Assembly: GCA_036365515.1 (NCBI GenBank)
Contig: CM070873.1
Coordinates: forward strand, 46,853,511 to 46,917,510
Length of the DNA stretch: 64,000 bases
Direction: 5' to 3'
Origin: Torymus aiolomorphi
Taxonomy: Eukaryota > Arthropoda > Insecta > Hymenoptera > Torymidae
Shown here: positions 12,246-25,300 of the stretch, piece by piece
Layout: every line of letters begins with the position of its first letter
Numbering within the stretch: position 1 is the stretch's first letter
Notes under the pieces: model-generated
Told to the model about the DNA's origin: nothing
Database searches by the model: none
The model's input: only the letters and a program-made list of their open reading frames with translations
Translations under genes and position numbers: made by a program

Positions 12246-13575
12246 AGTGACCTTTTTTAAATCCTTGCAAAATTAACCTTGCATACGTAACACATGTTAT
12301 ATATATAATATACATTGTATGAAATAGGTTGGCTTGAAGTAAAAAAAAATCATAAAATCACTACCAAATCGCCATAAGAAATTCATATGTGACATTTATA
12401 CTATTAAAACGACGCGACACGTAACACCGTAGCCATATAATGAAAATTATTTTATTTAATTGAACCTTATGTCTAAATAAAGTTCATATACTTATAGTTA
12501 TAAATGATTCTAAATTATTTTTAACAAAAAAGTTAATTATTTAAATATAATTTACGTGTTCAAATTTCGGTTGATTTTATGGCCCTGGTTCTAGCGAATG
12601 AATAGTTTGTTTACTGGACGGCCAGTCTGATTCCGGTAATCCAGGAACAATGCAAAAGAGAATGTTAGAAAGAACATTAAAAGAAATAATGATTAAAGAT
12701 GTTAAAGCTAGAATCTCTTACTTTTTTAAATGTTCAAAAAGACTGATTTAATTAATGTAAGATATAGGTTATATCTAACTAGATTAAATTTGTTAAAATT
12801 GATTGACGATAATTTTCTTGAAAAGTATTTATCAGCTATCGTCCTAGAAGTTCCAATTCATTAATATAAATGGTTATTATAGATTAGAGTCCACTTAATC
12901 TTCTTACCTACTTATTTACTTAAAAAGAATGTTCTTTTTAAAATAAAAATTGTAATAATTTTCCATATTCATTTATTATCCATTGCAATGTGCATGTTAA
13001 AAATTAAAAAAGTCTCTCACATAACATTTAATACTAATATAATTAATTTATAAGGTGATTTCACCACTAAATGCACGTTTAAGTCAGTGAATGAACGGGA
13101 TACATTTAATCGCTTAAATAAAATGTTTTTATTATATTAAACCATCAAAAAATGATTTTTTTCAAAGTTTGAAATTGGGAGAAGATGCTTCATGAGGCCA
13201 GAAATATTAAAAGTATATTTTATCAAAGATTTTTAGTAAAAAATGCTCATTCACTGGTATCTGTTCCACCACTGGTGAAGTCACCCTAACTACATAAAAA
13301 ATAAGTATTCATTCACTGGCTATAAGTGTTCAGTCACTATGATTGTGTGTTCATTTACTGGTATTTAGGTGATATTTAAAGTTTTTCTTTTATTTTAATT
13401 TCTACTTTTAATCTTTATTAAAATATTTTTCACTAACTTAATGTTTGAACATTTTAAAATCGTATTAAAAAAGATTTTTACTTTTATTCCATTTTTAAGC
13501 CTGTTAATTGAGCGATAAAAATTGCAATAAATTTTTTTATTCGTTCATTCACTGGGGAAGTGTCATTCTACGATG
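12105..13575. repeat. Dispersed array of the word TTCACTGG / CCAGTGAA
   Basis: The word occurs in both orientations at about 12112, 12205-12215, 13085, 13250-13275, 13310, 13335, 13360 and 13545, often extended to GTTCATTCACTGG. AT-rich unique-looking DNA lies between. It begins directly after the CpG-rich island. Confidence 0.45.
13053..13286. mobile_element. 234-bp TIR element (GGTGACTTCACCAGTG type)
   Basis: Left AGGTGATTTCACCACTAAAT and right ACCACTGGTGAAGTCACCC, flanked by TA. Internal words CAGTGAATGAAC and ATTCACTGG continue beyond it on both sides (12110-12220, 13300-13570), so it may be part of a larger array. Confidence 0.55.
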
Positions 13576-14689
13576 AATGAAGAGTTGCAAAAAACAATTT
13601 GTGCACGTACTCAGACTAATAGTTTTTTGTGTTTTGTGAAAAATAATTTTTCTCGGAATAAATATTACGATAAAATTTTGAATTCTTAGATAAAATTTAA
13701 TTATAATTTTTCGTATGACCAAATTTATTAGCAGATTTTTTTCTCATAAAATTATTCAAAATAAAAACAAGCATTGACAAGCTTGTATAACTATTATATG
13801 TAATTTGGTTATAAAGTATATTGTATTAATATAATTAGTTCAGTTATAAGTATTTTTGAGAATGGGAAAGTTCATTTCTAATCATTTGATCCTATCAAAT
13901 CTGTTTGGGCTAAGGTTGTTCTGGCAATATAATGCGAAATGTAGTTAAAACACATAATGTATAATAGAGAATAAAAATAATTAATCTTAACGTCATTTAA
14001 ATAATTAAATATGCAAAATCTGAATAAACAACCGCGAGACAAAGTTATTTTAGAGAGTAAATGTATACTTGAAATTTAGGGGTGATGAGACTATCTCTTG
14101 AATCTAATCATATTTTTCTTGGAAAAATTATATTTACGTTAATCAATAGTGCATTTAAGTGCATCTATCAAATACATGTTTTAATTATTTCCAACGATGT
14201 GTTGAGTGTAATAATATTTGTTTTTTTTAATTAATACCGTCATCATATTGGTCACGTCAAAACAATTTCTATAACAGTTGGCTTATTTACTTTCTCATAA
14301 TACGCTGCGATGGACTCAATATGAACTTTAATGCTTAAATATGACTAATTAGAGCATATTAAGAGTAGTAGTTATTCATGAAAAAAAAAAAAAATCTTGT
14401 TTGTTGCACGACTTTTCAAAAATATTGTGTTTTGTGCGTTTGTCCTCATCTGGGGTAAATAATCTGTACAAAAAGTAATTAGACAGTGCATTTTGTCTTA
14501 TTTCTTCTAGCGTAACGACAAAGCTAACATCCGAGGGGACGCATGAAACGATCATCAAAGTGATTAGTACATCAATACACTCTACAATCCACTCAGGAAC
14601 TCGCCTTTGTAGACACTCGTGCATGTACATTTGATCTTCTAGGTCATAATCCTATTGTCAAATGCTTCGGCCGCTTTCGGTCGCGCTCG

Positions 14690-15076
14690 ATGATCCACAT
14701 AGAGCGGCCGAAAATAGTCTCACGCAGAGCGCCGAGGGTAATGCCGTCCTCGTCGATCCAGGACGTGCGGCCGGCGCTCCTGATAGCGCGCACCTTCGGC
14801 CTTGCGCCGTACTCCGTCACCCGTTCGAGCGTCTTCCTGTCAAAGCGCGCGGTCTTCTACACCCTGCCTTGGATACTATTCTACCTCTATGCGCTCTATA
14901 ATAGGCTACACATTTATTTTACGGAGGACGCAGAAAGCAAGTTCCGCGTACTGTCCATCATAAGGACGATTCTAGCGGTGATGGCGCTGATTACCGACGC
15001 CGCGGTGCTCATCGTCAAGGACAAGAATCTGCAGGCCGCGCTGGATAACGTGCGAAAATATGATTTGGCTGTGAAG
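14690..15076 (+). CDS. Gr locus 1 exon 1 (N-terminus)
   Basis: Encodes 129 residues, from MIHIERPK to NVRKYDLAVK, and ends in phase 0 at AAG|GTACAT. It contains the N-terminal motif DVRPALLIARTFGLAPYS and two hydrophobic stretches (about residues 48-62 and 87-101). Base composition is clearly more GC-rich than the surrounding intron and flanking DNA. The frame stays open upstream to a TGA at 14561 but contains no other ATG. Confidence 0.88.
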
Positions 15077-17894
15077 GTACATTTTTTTTTTTTGAGAAAA
15101 AACGTTTCAAGTTGTGACGAACTTTTCTGCCTTGCGCAATTAGCGTGTATAGCATTTCTTGATATATATATATATTTTTTTTTTTAAATTAAAAACACGT
15201 TTTTTAAAGACGTATCTGGTAATTTTAGAACGTATTTTTGTTTTTTTTTTTTATAAAACTAAGATATAAAACATTTCTAGATTTAAAATTTATTTATTGG
15301 TTTAAACTAATCATTATGTAACTTAATATTTTGTTGCAAACTTTTTATTATGTGTTTTACAGATATCATTGCCCTGGTAGAAACGTTAACGATATATTGG
15401 CTAATTATTGGTTAATTTTGGAGTTAAAAACGTCACACTAACATTATTTCGTTACTAAAGATAAATATTCAATTTCCGTTCATAAGAACATATTCTATTG
15501 TCAATATTTCAATATGTGATTATAATTTTCGATACTTTTAATAAGGTTTAAATATTGATTTCGGTCGAAAATGCTTCCATTTGATTAACACGTTAACCAA
15601 CGAAATTGGCTTATTTTCTACCAGGGTGCTCAAAAGTATAAAAAGTTCACGTCATTCTAAAAAAACATAGCTGTATTTTTAAATCAATTGAAAAAAAAAT
15701 TAATTTAATACTATTATGGTTTTATTGTACAAAATATTGCAATATTGTTGTTAGTACGATGTGGCAACAAATGCGAAGGGATTAAGGATACACACCTGGA
15801 CAATCTTTGGTCTTATGAATATTTACTTTCTGGTAATTGGATGGGTGACATATTTTTATGAAACGAAGGAGCCTCTGATGGCTGCGATTATCTACGTATA
15901 TTTCTACCTGCCCATCTCTATCGCTGTAATGAAATTCGTTACGCTCATCATATCGATTTTTTTGCGGTTTCGCCATCTGAATAGGATGTTATTTCCAGGT
16001 AAATTAATTTGTATTTGTATCTTTTCTATTTTTTATATTATTACTTTTAACAAAATTGTTTTTTAAATAATGAGAGGTATAAAAATTATACTTTAATAAT
16101 TAGTATTTGAAGATGCCAAAGCTCACGTTTTAAAAACGAAGGTGCGGAAGGTTATAGCTACTTTTATGAATTATTACTATGGAAATTCAGAAGTCGTTTG
16201 TTACGTTCAATAATCGTGTACACGGATATCTTTATACTAACTATCTAGGAGATGGTCAGGGGTCCGGATCACGGATTTTGTTCAAACTTTGAGATATGTT
16301 TTAAGACGCCAAAATATGAAAAAAGCTACGATATTAGACTCTAACGCTTTGATAAAGCCAAATTATTGAAATTTTAAACAGTATTTGAAAAAAATGCTCT
16401 GTTTTATTTGTTAATTATTCAGGTTCGAAAGGCTTATGCGTACAATTATAAAAAATGAAAATAAAACTAGAGAGTGCGAGCTTTCCGTTGCTCTTTTCAG
16501 AATTAAAAAATATCAACTCTATCCAAAGTTATGGAAGTTTAAAAGCTCGCGCTCTCTAGTTTTATTTTCATATTTTATAATTGTACGTAAGGCTTTTCTA
16601 ACCCGAATAATTAACAAATATAACAGAGTATTTTTTTCAGTATTTCCTCAAAATAGTGTTAAAAATTTCAATTACTTGAGTTTATCAAATCGTTAAAGTC
16701 TAATATCGTAGCTTTCTTCATATTTTGGCATCTAAAAACATATCTCAAAGTTTGAGCAAAATCGGTAATCCAGATCCCTGATCCTCTCCTAGTAAGTTAA
16801 TTCACAATTTAAACAATTGTTTTTGAAAAATAGTATTCTGTCTTTTCTCTCGATGAAAAAGATGTTTACTTACACTAAAAAAGTGATTTGACACGCGAGA
16901 GTCTGACTAAAGTTGACTGTTACTACTTCCATTACGCATAATTCATATAGATTGTGTATAGCATTGAGTTAATTAAGTTACTTCATTGTCTTATCATAAT
17001 CACAAATGTGCTTATAATCATCTGATCCACATTTGCTGAATATTCTGGTGTGTTTTCGTTAGTTTTTGAGTTAATAAGTAATAATTATATAAGTTCTCTT
17101 TGTTAGTTTCACTTTTTAAAAGAGATGAGAAGATGCACATAAATCCCTACCATAGCGGCATCGTTTTTTTATTTATATTCTGTAATTTTAGGTCATTTAA
17201 AAAAAAAGATTTACTCAGCTCTACAATTGTACACGATAAAAGTGGTTAAAAATTCAATTCATTACATTCGTAATGTTATTTTTTTATTTTTGGGATTAAA
17301 AATGTGTATTACTGAATAGAAAAAAGATTATTTTCAATGATAATGCCTGTATGGTAGGAGTCTACCTTCCCATCCTCTTAAAAGGGATGCCAACGGCTAT
17401 ATCGACGAAAACTGCAACGAAAGCTAGCATTATTTACGGCTTTGCATCGAATACTAGTATGATTCCTTAGATTGAGATGAAAACTAGTATCATTCACGAG
17501 TTTGCATCGAACATATACTTCGTGAAATTGCGACGAAAACTAATGCGATTCGCAAGCTTGCGACGAAAGCTAACACTAACACTGCCGTACTAGTTTCTGA
17601 AGCAAAAACTGGAACGTGTTATTCTTTTTCCATAATCTAACGTGTTAGTCTTCGATGCAAACAAATAATACGCGCGCTAGTCTTTGCTACAAACGCTGAA
17701 TCGGGTTAGTGTTCGTTGGAACCTGAATCGTACCACTTTTCGTAGGGGGTATCAATATGATGGTTTTATGATATGAATTGGTAAAAAATTAGGTTTTACC
17801 AGGAAAATTAGATATTTGACTTTAGAAGATATAATTATATATATCTATATGTATGCATATTCAGTAAATGTTCTAAATATGATAAAACAGACAA

Positions 17895-17947
<53 letters not shown>

Positions 17948-17948
17948 A

Positions 17949-17984
<36 letters not shown>

Positions 17985-20900
17985 CACACGCACGCACACA
18001 CACACGCACGCACACACGTCACACACAATGGACCTTATTTTACTTTATTCATGTTTAAAGTCCCTGTGTAACTAAAATATATTATATTTTATATTATGCT
18101 TTGTATATAATAGATAAGAGTTTTATTCATGAGTAAATGAAAAATGACTTGCGAAAAAGGCTTGACAATTGTCAAAATGGATTAATGAGCTCCGGATCTG
18201 AACATGCAGGCATCTTATCCGTGGTAATGGAAGTGGACAACGAGACGAAACGGCTACATTTGCGCGACGTTTGCTGGCTTCACAGCTGCCTCTGTGTCGC
18301 CGCCGAACGTATCAACTCGCTCTACTCTGTGCAATTGCTTTTGTGGTTTGCCAATTTCACATTTAACACCATCACGCGGATAAACGCCTTTACGGACTCC
18401 CAGGAAACACTAGGCGCAATTAAAGTTCTCAGGGATGGGGCACTTATCTTCGTCTTCGTCCTGCTCGTAACCTTGCTTGCTGTTGTTTGTCATTTCACGT
18501 CCAATCAAGTAATGTATAGACTTTTTATTAGAAATTTATTTAACTTTTTATATTTGGTATTCAGATTGCTTATTGGTTTGTGAAGATTGTATAAAATAAA
18601 TTAAATCTAGTTCAGAGGGGAAAATACTGTTATAGATGCTGATAAAGATGTAATTAAAAGGCTTTAATTAATTATAAAATTCACATTGATATTTCTTATG
18701 TAAAGTCATGGAACTATCGTACTACGTGTAAAATTTTCTTGGGTTAAGGTGGTTCAAATGTCAACATTTACGTTAAATATAAAAATTTTTTTTAACCACT
18801 TTATCGAATATTATAATATGAGAAATGATGTAATTGGAAAGAAGTGTACTTCAAGTAAAGAAAAACATTTTTTTTAAACCAAATTTAATTATTATTAAAC
18901 AAGATACCGCTATCTAAAAAAGAAAAAAAAATTGTTTAAACACTGAAATCTTTTTTGTTTTTTATTTGGCTTCTATTTTGAAGGACTCATTTTGTTCCAT
19001 TTGTAATTTCAGGGGAAGGTGCCGATATGAAACGGGGTTTGGTTGAACAACCTGATGTAGCTTTGCAGGTATTAATAATTTTTTTGAATTGTCACTTCGG
19101 TACTTTCCTCTGAAATTGGAATAAAGTAACAGTGTCTATTTTTTTACGTTCATGATGAATTTGGTGAACACAAACAAAATTATAACACATCAATATAAAA
19201 TAACTTTTCAAGTCTACAAAGTCGCCACAGTGGAGCTGGGAATAAAGTATTGTATGTAACACGGGACTAAAGCTGAACTCACGAGCGGGAATAATCTGCG
19301 ACTTTAGTCCCTTGTTACATAATGTACTATTAGTCCTGCAAAACAGGAGGTAAAATATTACTCCCTGTTTTACGGGAATAAAGTATAAGATGGAATAAAA
19401 TCAAGAATAAAACAACTTTTTTCCCGTTTTTTGGGTCAATAAAGTGGCCATTATAGTGAACCGGAAATAAAAATATTTTTTTCGAATCTCAATCCGTTAA
19501 CTCTATCTATAGCGAAGAGTTTCCTGTAGTATACGTGTGCTCGATTGAGAGCACTTGTTGCACATTCTGCTACTGCAAAGGGATAAAATAAAATGCCACT
19601 TTTCTTTTCCCGATGCTACTCGCATCTTAGTATATAATACTATAAGTAGGAAAACGGTGTCTCTCAGGGAGAGACACATAGTACGTTCTAGTTTTTTAAA
19701 GGATGCTGTAAAATGGCTTTATGACAATTTTAGAAAGTATATACATTTAGATGTTAATTTATTGTGGTTATATGTTTTATGTATCCTTGTTAATTATTGA
19801 TTGTCTTCAAGCATTTTTTTTACCATTGAAAGAAAGTAATAATAGTATATTTAGGTCTATCCACCTACAGCCTATTTGGCCCAGCAGGTGATATATCTTT
19901 TCCTATACTCGCTTTCGAAATCAATACATCTATTTTGATGTCGTGGAACTCCAGAGCGGCCCATTAAGTCAGATCTCTATAGATACTGATCTACGCGGTC
20001 TATAATCAAGTTCCGATCGAGTAGAAATAGTTTCCCGATTTCTACTCGGGCGGCATGACCATATTGTTAATTTCTTTCATTTTTATGGTCTTTTAAAACC
20101 GCTTCGTAATAAAAATATTCTTAGGGTTGACTGTTGTATTCCTTAACATTTTAGAAAATTGAAGCAACATTAAAAATATTATTTTTTCTTTAAATTTTAA
20201 TTTAATGTTTGAAATGTTATAAACATGCCTCACATTGACCGCCTTGAAAGTGTTCAAAGAGATAAAAGTCGATTGTATAGAAACAGTAGAACTTGCAGTC
20301 TGTCGGCACGTATATGTGGCGTTCGATCCGCGTGACGTCGGATATAAGATCTCCCGTCGACATCGGCCATCGCTGGGTGTTCCGGGGACTGGCATAAGCG
20401 CGCACAGAGAGAAAGAATTCCTTGTATTTAATGAATCGTGTTCTTGAAATTGGAAAATCATTGTACTTTGTGTCAAATGAAAGATTCATTAACAGTTAAG
20501 AACTCGCAAGTTTGCAAGAGATCGGCTCAAAACGCTGTTAAAAGTCCAGAAAACGCATTAAAACCAAACACTTTTAGACGTGAAAAAAACCAATGTACAT
20601 ATATAAAATGATTCCTTTTGTACAATAGATTCGACTGGAAAAAAGACTCGATAAGTACAGGAGCGAGATAATTGAAGATGTGCATGAGAAAACGCGCGTA
20701 TTTATAGGTTATAACAGCTGATTAGGGCGCCGCTGCGTGTCCTCGTGGCAGCAGAATTTATTTCTCCTCAGAACTTAACTGTTAATGAATATTCATTTCA
20801 AGCGGGCCCAAATACATATTCGTTAATAAATATTCTTACCCTAGCAAAAAAAGATAGTGAAGACAATTGAATAAAACTGAAGAAAACAGTTATTCACTGC

Positions 20901-22301
20901 AGATAACTGCAGAAAAAGGTCGGAATTGAGACAAAGACAACAGCTATCTGTAGTTTTCATCAGTTATTTTCAGTTATTAACTGTTATGTTCAAATTCCAA
21001 TCGCAAAAAAATTTTTAAAAAATTGTTTTGTTCATTTTTCTTTACTTTTCTTCAAAATTTTCTTCCCTTTTAAACAGTTTAAAACTGTTTTCTTCGTTTA
21101 TTAATAGTTATTATCAGTTTTCTTCAATTATTAACTGTTATGTTCAAGTATCGAATTAAGTTGTATATAGCAAAATTTTCCAATATTTTTATTACATTTA
21201 TAAACAGTTTTCATCCGTGTATAACTGTTGTCTTCAGTTTTATTCAGAATAAAACTGTTATTTTCAGTTTTTTACTGATTTCTTCACTTCTTAAAGTCGC
21301 TTGCTTTTCCGAAAACAGAACATAACTGTTGATAACTGAAGAAAACTGTTTATAATTGCAAATAACTGTAGATAACTGTTGAAAACTGATACAAACTGAA
21401 GAAAACTGATAAAAACTGAAGATTACTGTTGTCTTTGTCTCAATTCCGACATTTTTCTGCAGTTAATTTCTGTTTTCTTCCATTTTCTTCAGTTTTTTTC
21501 TGATAGCTGCAGATATCAACTGTTATGAGCATTAAATTTTTTTTACTAGGGTAAATACAAAAAATCCTCTCTCTGTGCGGCTTTTGCATTTCCAGTTCCG
21601 TAAAATTCTGCCACCCTCCACGTTTTTTGACGGAGGAATTCGGCGGGACCGACGTTCTCGTTAGTCTGGAACAAGTCGCCGCGAGACCCTGTATCTCTCT
21701 CGAGCATAATTCGATAAAAGAACCTACGTAACAATACGCTGCTAAAGTCGCCATTCAGACTACAATTATCTTACAAAACTCTGTAAAACAGCTGAATAAA
21801 TCTCTTCCATTCGTCAGAGTGAGCCAAAATTAAGTTTCGCGCGTGATAAAAGAAAATATTTTTGCCTAAAGAAAATCCTTCGCTTTTGTTACCGGTCGCT
21901 GCTCTTTCTCTCTCCCTCTTGCTCTCTCTCGCTCTCTCCCTTCTCTTCCTCACCTCCCTCTCTCACCCTCTCCCTCCCTCTCTGCCTCTGGTATGTGTAG
22001 ATGTCGCAGCATCCTCCCTCCTTAACTCGGAGGGAGAAAAGAGATGGAATTGTTGTTTGATTAACTTTAGCATTAATGTTTTTATTTCCCTTATCACTGT
22101 CAAGTGATTTTGCACATTCATAAATAAAATTTGCAGATAATTAGTATTGAAATTTGTTTAGGACCATCAGATGCTCCCGCTTGATACGATACCCATCGCT
22201 CATACCACCTTAATCTATTTACTTTTTAGGAGGACGCCGGCGAATGTGTGTTAGAAAATAAGACCCAATAAGAAGTACACACACACGCGCGCGCGCGCGC
22301 G

Positions 22302-22354
<53 letters not shown>

Positions 22355-25300
22355 CAATTATATCCATTAGCGTTTTTTAAAACATGAAAATTAAAAAAGT
22401 TAAAAAGGTTACGATTGTGGGAAGAGCCAGGAACTTTGTGAAAAATGAGGTTGAAGATTGAGAAAACATTTGGAAAAATCAAGATTTCGATTTAATATAT
22501 TTGTTGTACTTACATTAATTTTATAGTCTCCTTTATTTGGTTCGAATTCGCATTGGTATCCTCTTTTAATTTTATTTTAAACATATTTAAAACTTGTTTG
22601 AAAGCTTATATAACTTGCAGTTAACGCAGTAATACTTATTCTTTATCGTCGGCTTACTAGTTAGTGGAAAAAGCGGACACGTCGATTTTTGGTTTAAAAA
22701 GCGGACACATCTTTTTTTTGTTAAAAAGCGGACACATCTTTTTTTTGTTAAAAAGCGGACACCTTGCTCCTGAATTTTTATCTCTTTATAAAAAGGGTAA
22801 ATTTGATAAGTGAAATAACGATACCAGAAAATACATAAATAAAGTACAGAGTGAGCCAGATGATTTTCCAGTGCCAGTGGATCTCAACTCAAATAATAAT
22901 AGTAATTTAAACTCCGACACGAAGTGTGTGCTTTTTCAATTGAAGTCGACGTGTCCGCTTTTTCAAGGACTAGCGAATTTTTGTGCGCACGATGCGCGCA
23001 CGTGGTCCTATGTGTTTTCAACTTTAGCCACCAATGAGAGTCAGTTCTATCCATCTAGCAATATGGCTGACCTCGAATTTGAACATGGTTGCCTTCAATT
23101 CAATACTTAATCGCGGTCTCTCTTTTATAGATGAAAAAAAAAAATCGACGTGTCCGCTTGTTGAACCAAAAATTTACGTGTCCGCTTTTCCGACAAAAAA
23201 TCACCGGGTCTGCTTTTTCCACTAAGCCGACGTCATAGTCTTCAAAATTCTTAAACTTTTGAAAATCGCAATTTTTTAATGTGGTTTTTCTAAGCCATTT
23301 CATCTTACCGTATTGTATATTCAACTAAAGAGTAGGGGAATTATAATATCATTATTCAAATATAATACCATTGAATGAGAGACCATTACTGAAAAAAATA
23401 GTTATTCCTACAATCTTCATCACTCCCATTTATTCTGATTGTGGGTTTTATATCTTCATTATTTGTAATAACCATGGATTGAGTAGATATTCATTTTGGG
23501 TTTATAATGATAAATGTCTGCGGAGGACCAAAAAGTGGCATGGCGGTATAATGTATAATAAATGTGTTCATTCTAACAGTAAGCAATGAGTATTTATTTT
23601 CAATATTGTGAAAAATAGCAAAAAAAAGAACACTGTGAAAGTGCTAACTTCCATATTTCTATTCACACTCTCGTGTACGTCCAGAACAAAATTACAACCA
23701 ATGAGTAGGCAAAAAGGCCATTGAACAGTGCGTTACCTTTATCGTCGGATAAAGGTAACGCACTGGTTGAGATTGGTTTGTCCCCATTGCTTGGGGATAA
23801 ACCAGTCTCCAAACAAAGCATTGGCTCCGAATGATTGTAACTTATTGTCGTAAAGAAAGCTTGGAGATAAAATAATATCCCTTTTTATTTCTTGTGTTCG
23901 CAGGCTAACAAAGTGGGAGCCATAGTCTTTTCGCCTTCGTCACGGTACTTTCGCGTTCGAATTGATCAAGATAAAGAGGTAAGAGTATAATGATTCTGAT
24001 TGTTACTAATTAGGGTGACTCGCCCACACGGAGAGAAAAGTTTCGTATCGTTAACTGGAGACTCAGGCTAATACGGGCTGAGTGACTCGGGTAGTAGGCA
24101 TAAAGCTAGCATTACTGAAGCCTTCGGTAGTTTCTGCCTGACAGTCAATAGTAAAGAGATCTTTTTGCACGTTCACCAATTCTTAATAATTGATTTTATT
24201 CCCATCTCTACTATAATGGCCATTTTATAGCCTGAAAAGCGGGGCAAAAGTGGCGTCTGATTCCTTCTTTTACTTTATTCCCGCATAATGCGGAAATAAA
24301 GTAAATTAGCGGTAATAAAATAAAGTAGCGGGAATAAAGTACTTTTATTCCCGCATTATGCGGGAATAAAGTAAATTAGCGGATATAAAGTAACATAGTC
24401 TAATTTTTTATGCTTATGGTGAATTGGGTTAAAACTAACAAAATTATAATACATAAATACAAAATAACATTTCAAATCTATTGAAGTGGCCACAGTGGCG
24501 ATGGGAATAAAGTACTATATGTAAAACGGGACTAAAGTCGATCATTCCCTTGGGTGATCACTGCTCTCGCTTCGCTACGCTCGCTCGGGCAGTGAACTCA
24601 TCCGCGGGAATAATCTACGACTTTAGTCCCTTGTTCCATAATGTACTATTGCTTAGCTAAATTATAATAGAAAGGCATATTACAATTATAATTAACTTAT
24701 ATAAATCGTATATAAGCTATGTAAAGTTTATTTATTTGCGTGCAAATACTGTTTGCATCTCCTAACCTCAGAAAAACATGCGACTGTTATGTTTACGTTT
24801 ACGGAGAACTCAGGCAAAAACGGCCTGAGACTCGGCATTCGGCTCTTGGCTACATGACTAACCTTAGCGGATAAAAATAAGGTTATGTTTACTGAATTTT
24901 TCTCTCCGTACAGTATAGATGAACAGTTAAGCTCAACTATGTATTTGATCGCCTTTATTTTTTAAAATATTTAAAATGATTTTAATAATCAAAATTACGT
25001 TAAATATTAATAAATATACCGAAAAGCCTGAAAATAGGCTAAATTAATTGATAGTAATATAATAAAATAGAGAATATCTCAAACTACTAGTAGATGAACA
25101 ATTCTTTTAGAAGATTAACGAACTCTTTTCAATACACAAATGACTAAATTATTATAGGATCAATTATTATACATATATTATGGATTATATTCCTGTAAAA
25201 ATGTGCTTACAATTAGTATTTTTTCATGTTGTATCTTCGAAACTCGTACAAGATTGCGACGTTGAGTGGCAAAGTGAGGTTAAGACTCAATAATTATTTT

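Noticed and set aside
17816..18058. Open frames of HTHTHT and CVCVC type; similar ones at 57351, 62876 and 32208
   Set aside because: Translations of CA/GT microsatellites.
19555..19800. 81-codon frame with RERHIVRSSFLKDAVKWLYDN
   Set aside because: It looks mildly protein-like but has no start context, splice support or recognised family. It may be a repeat fragment.
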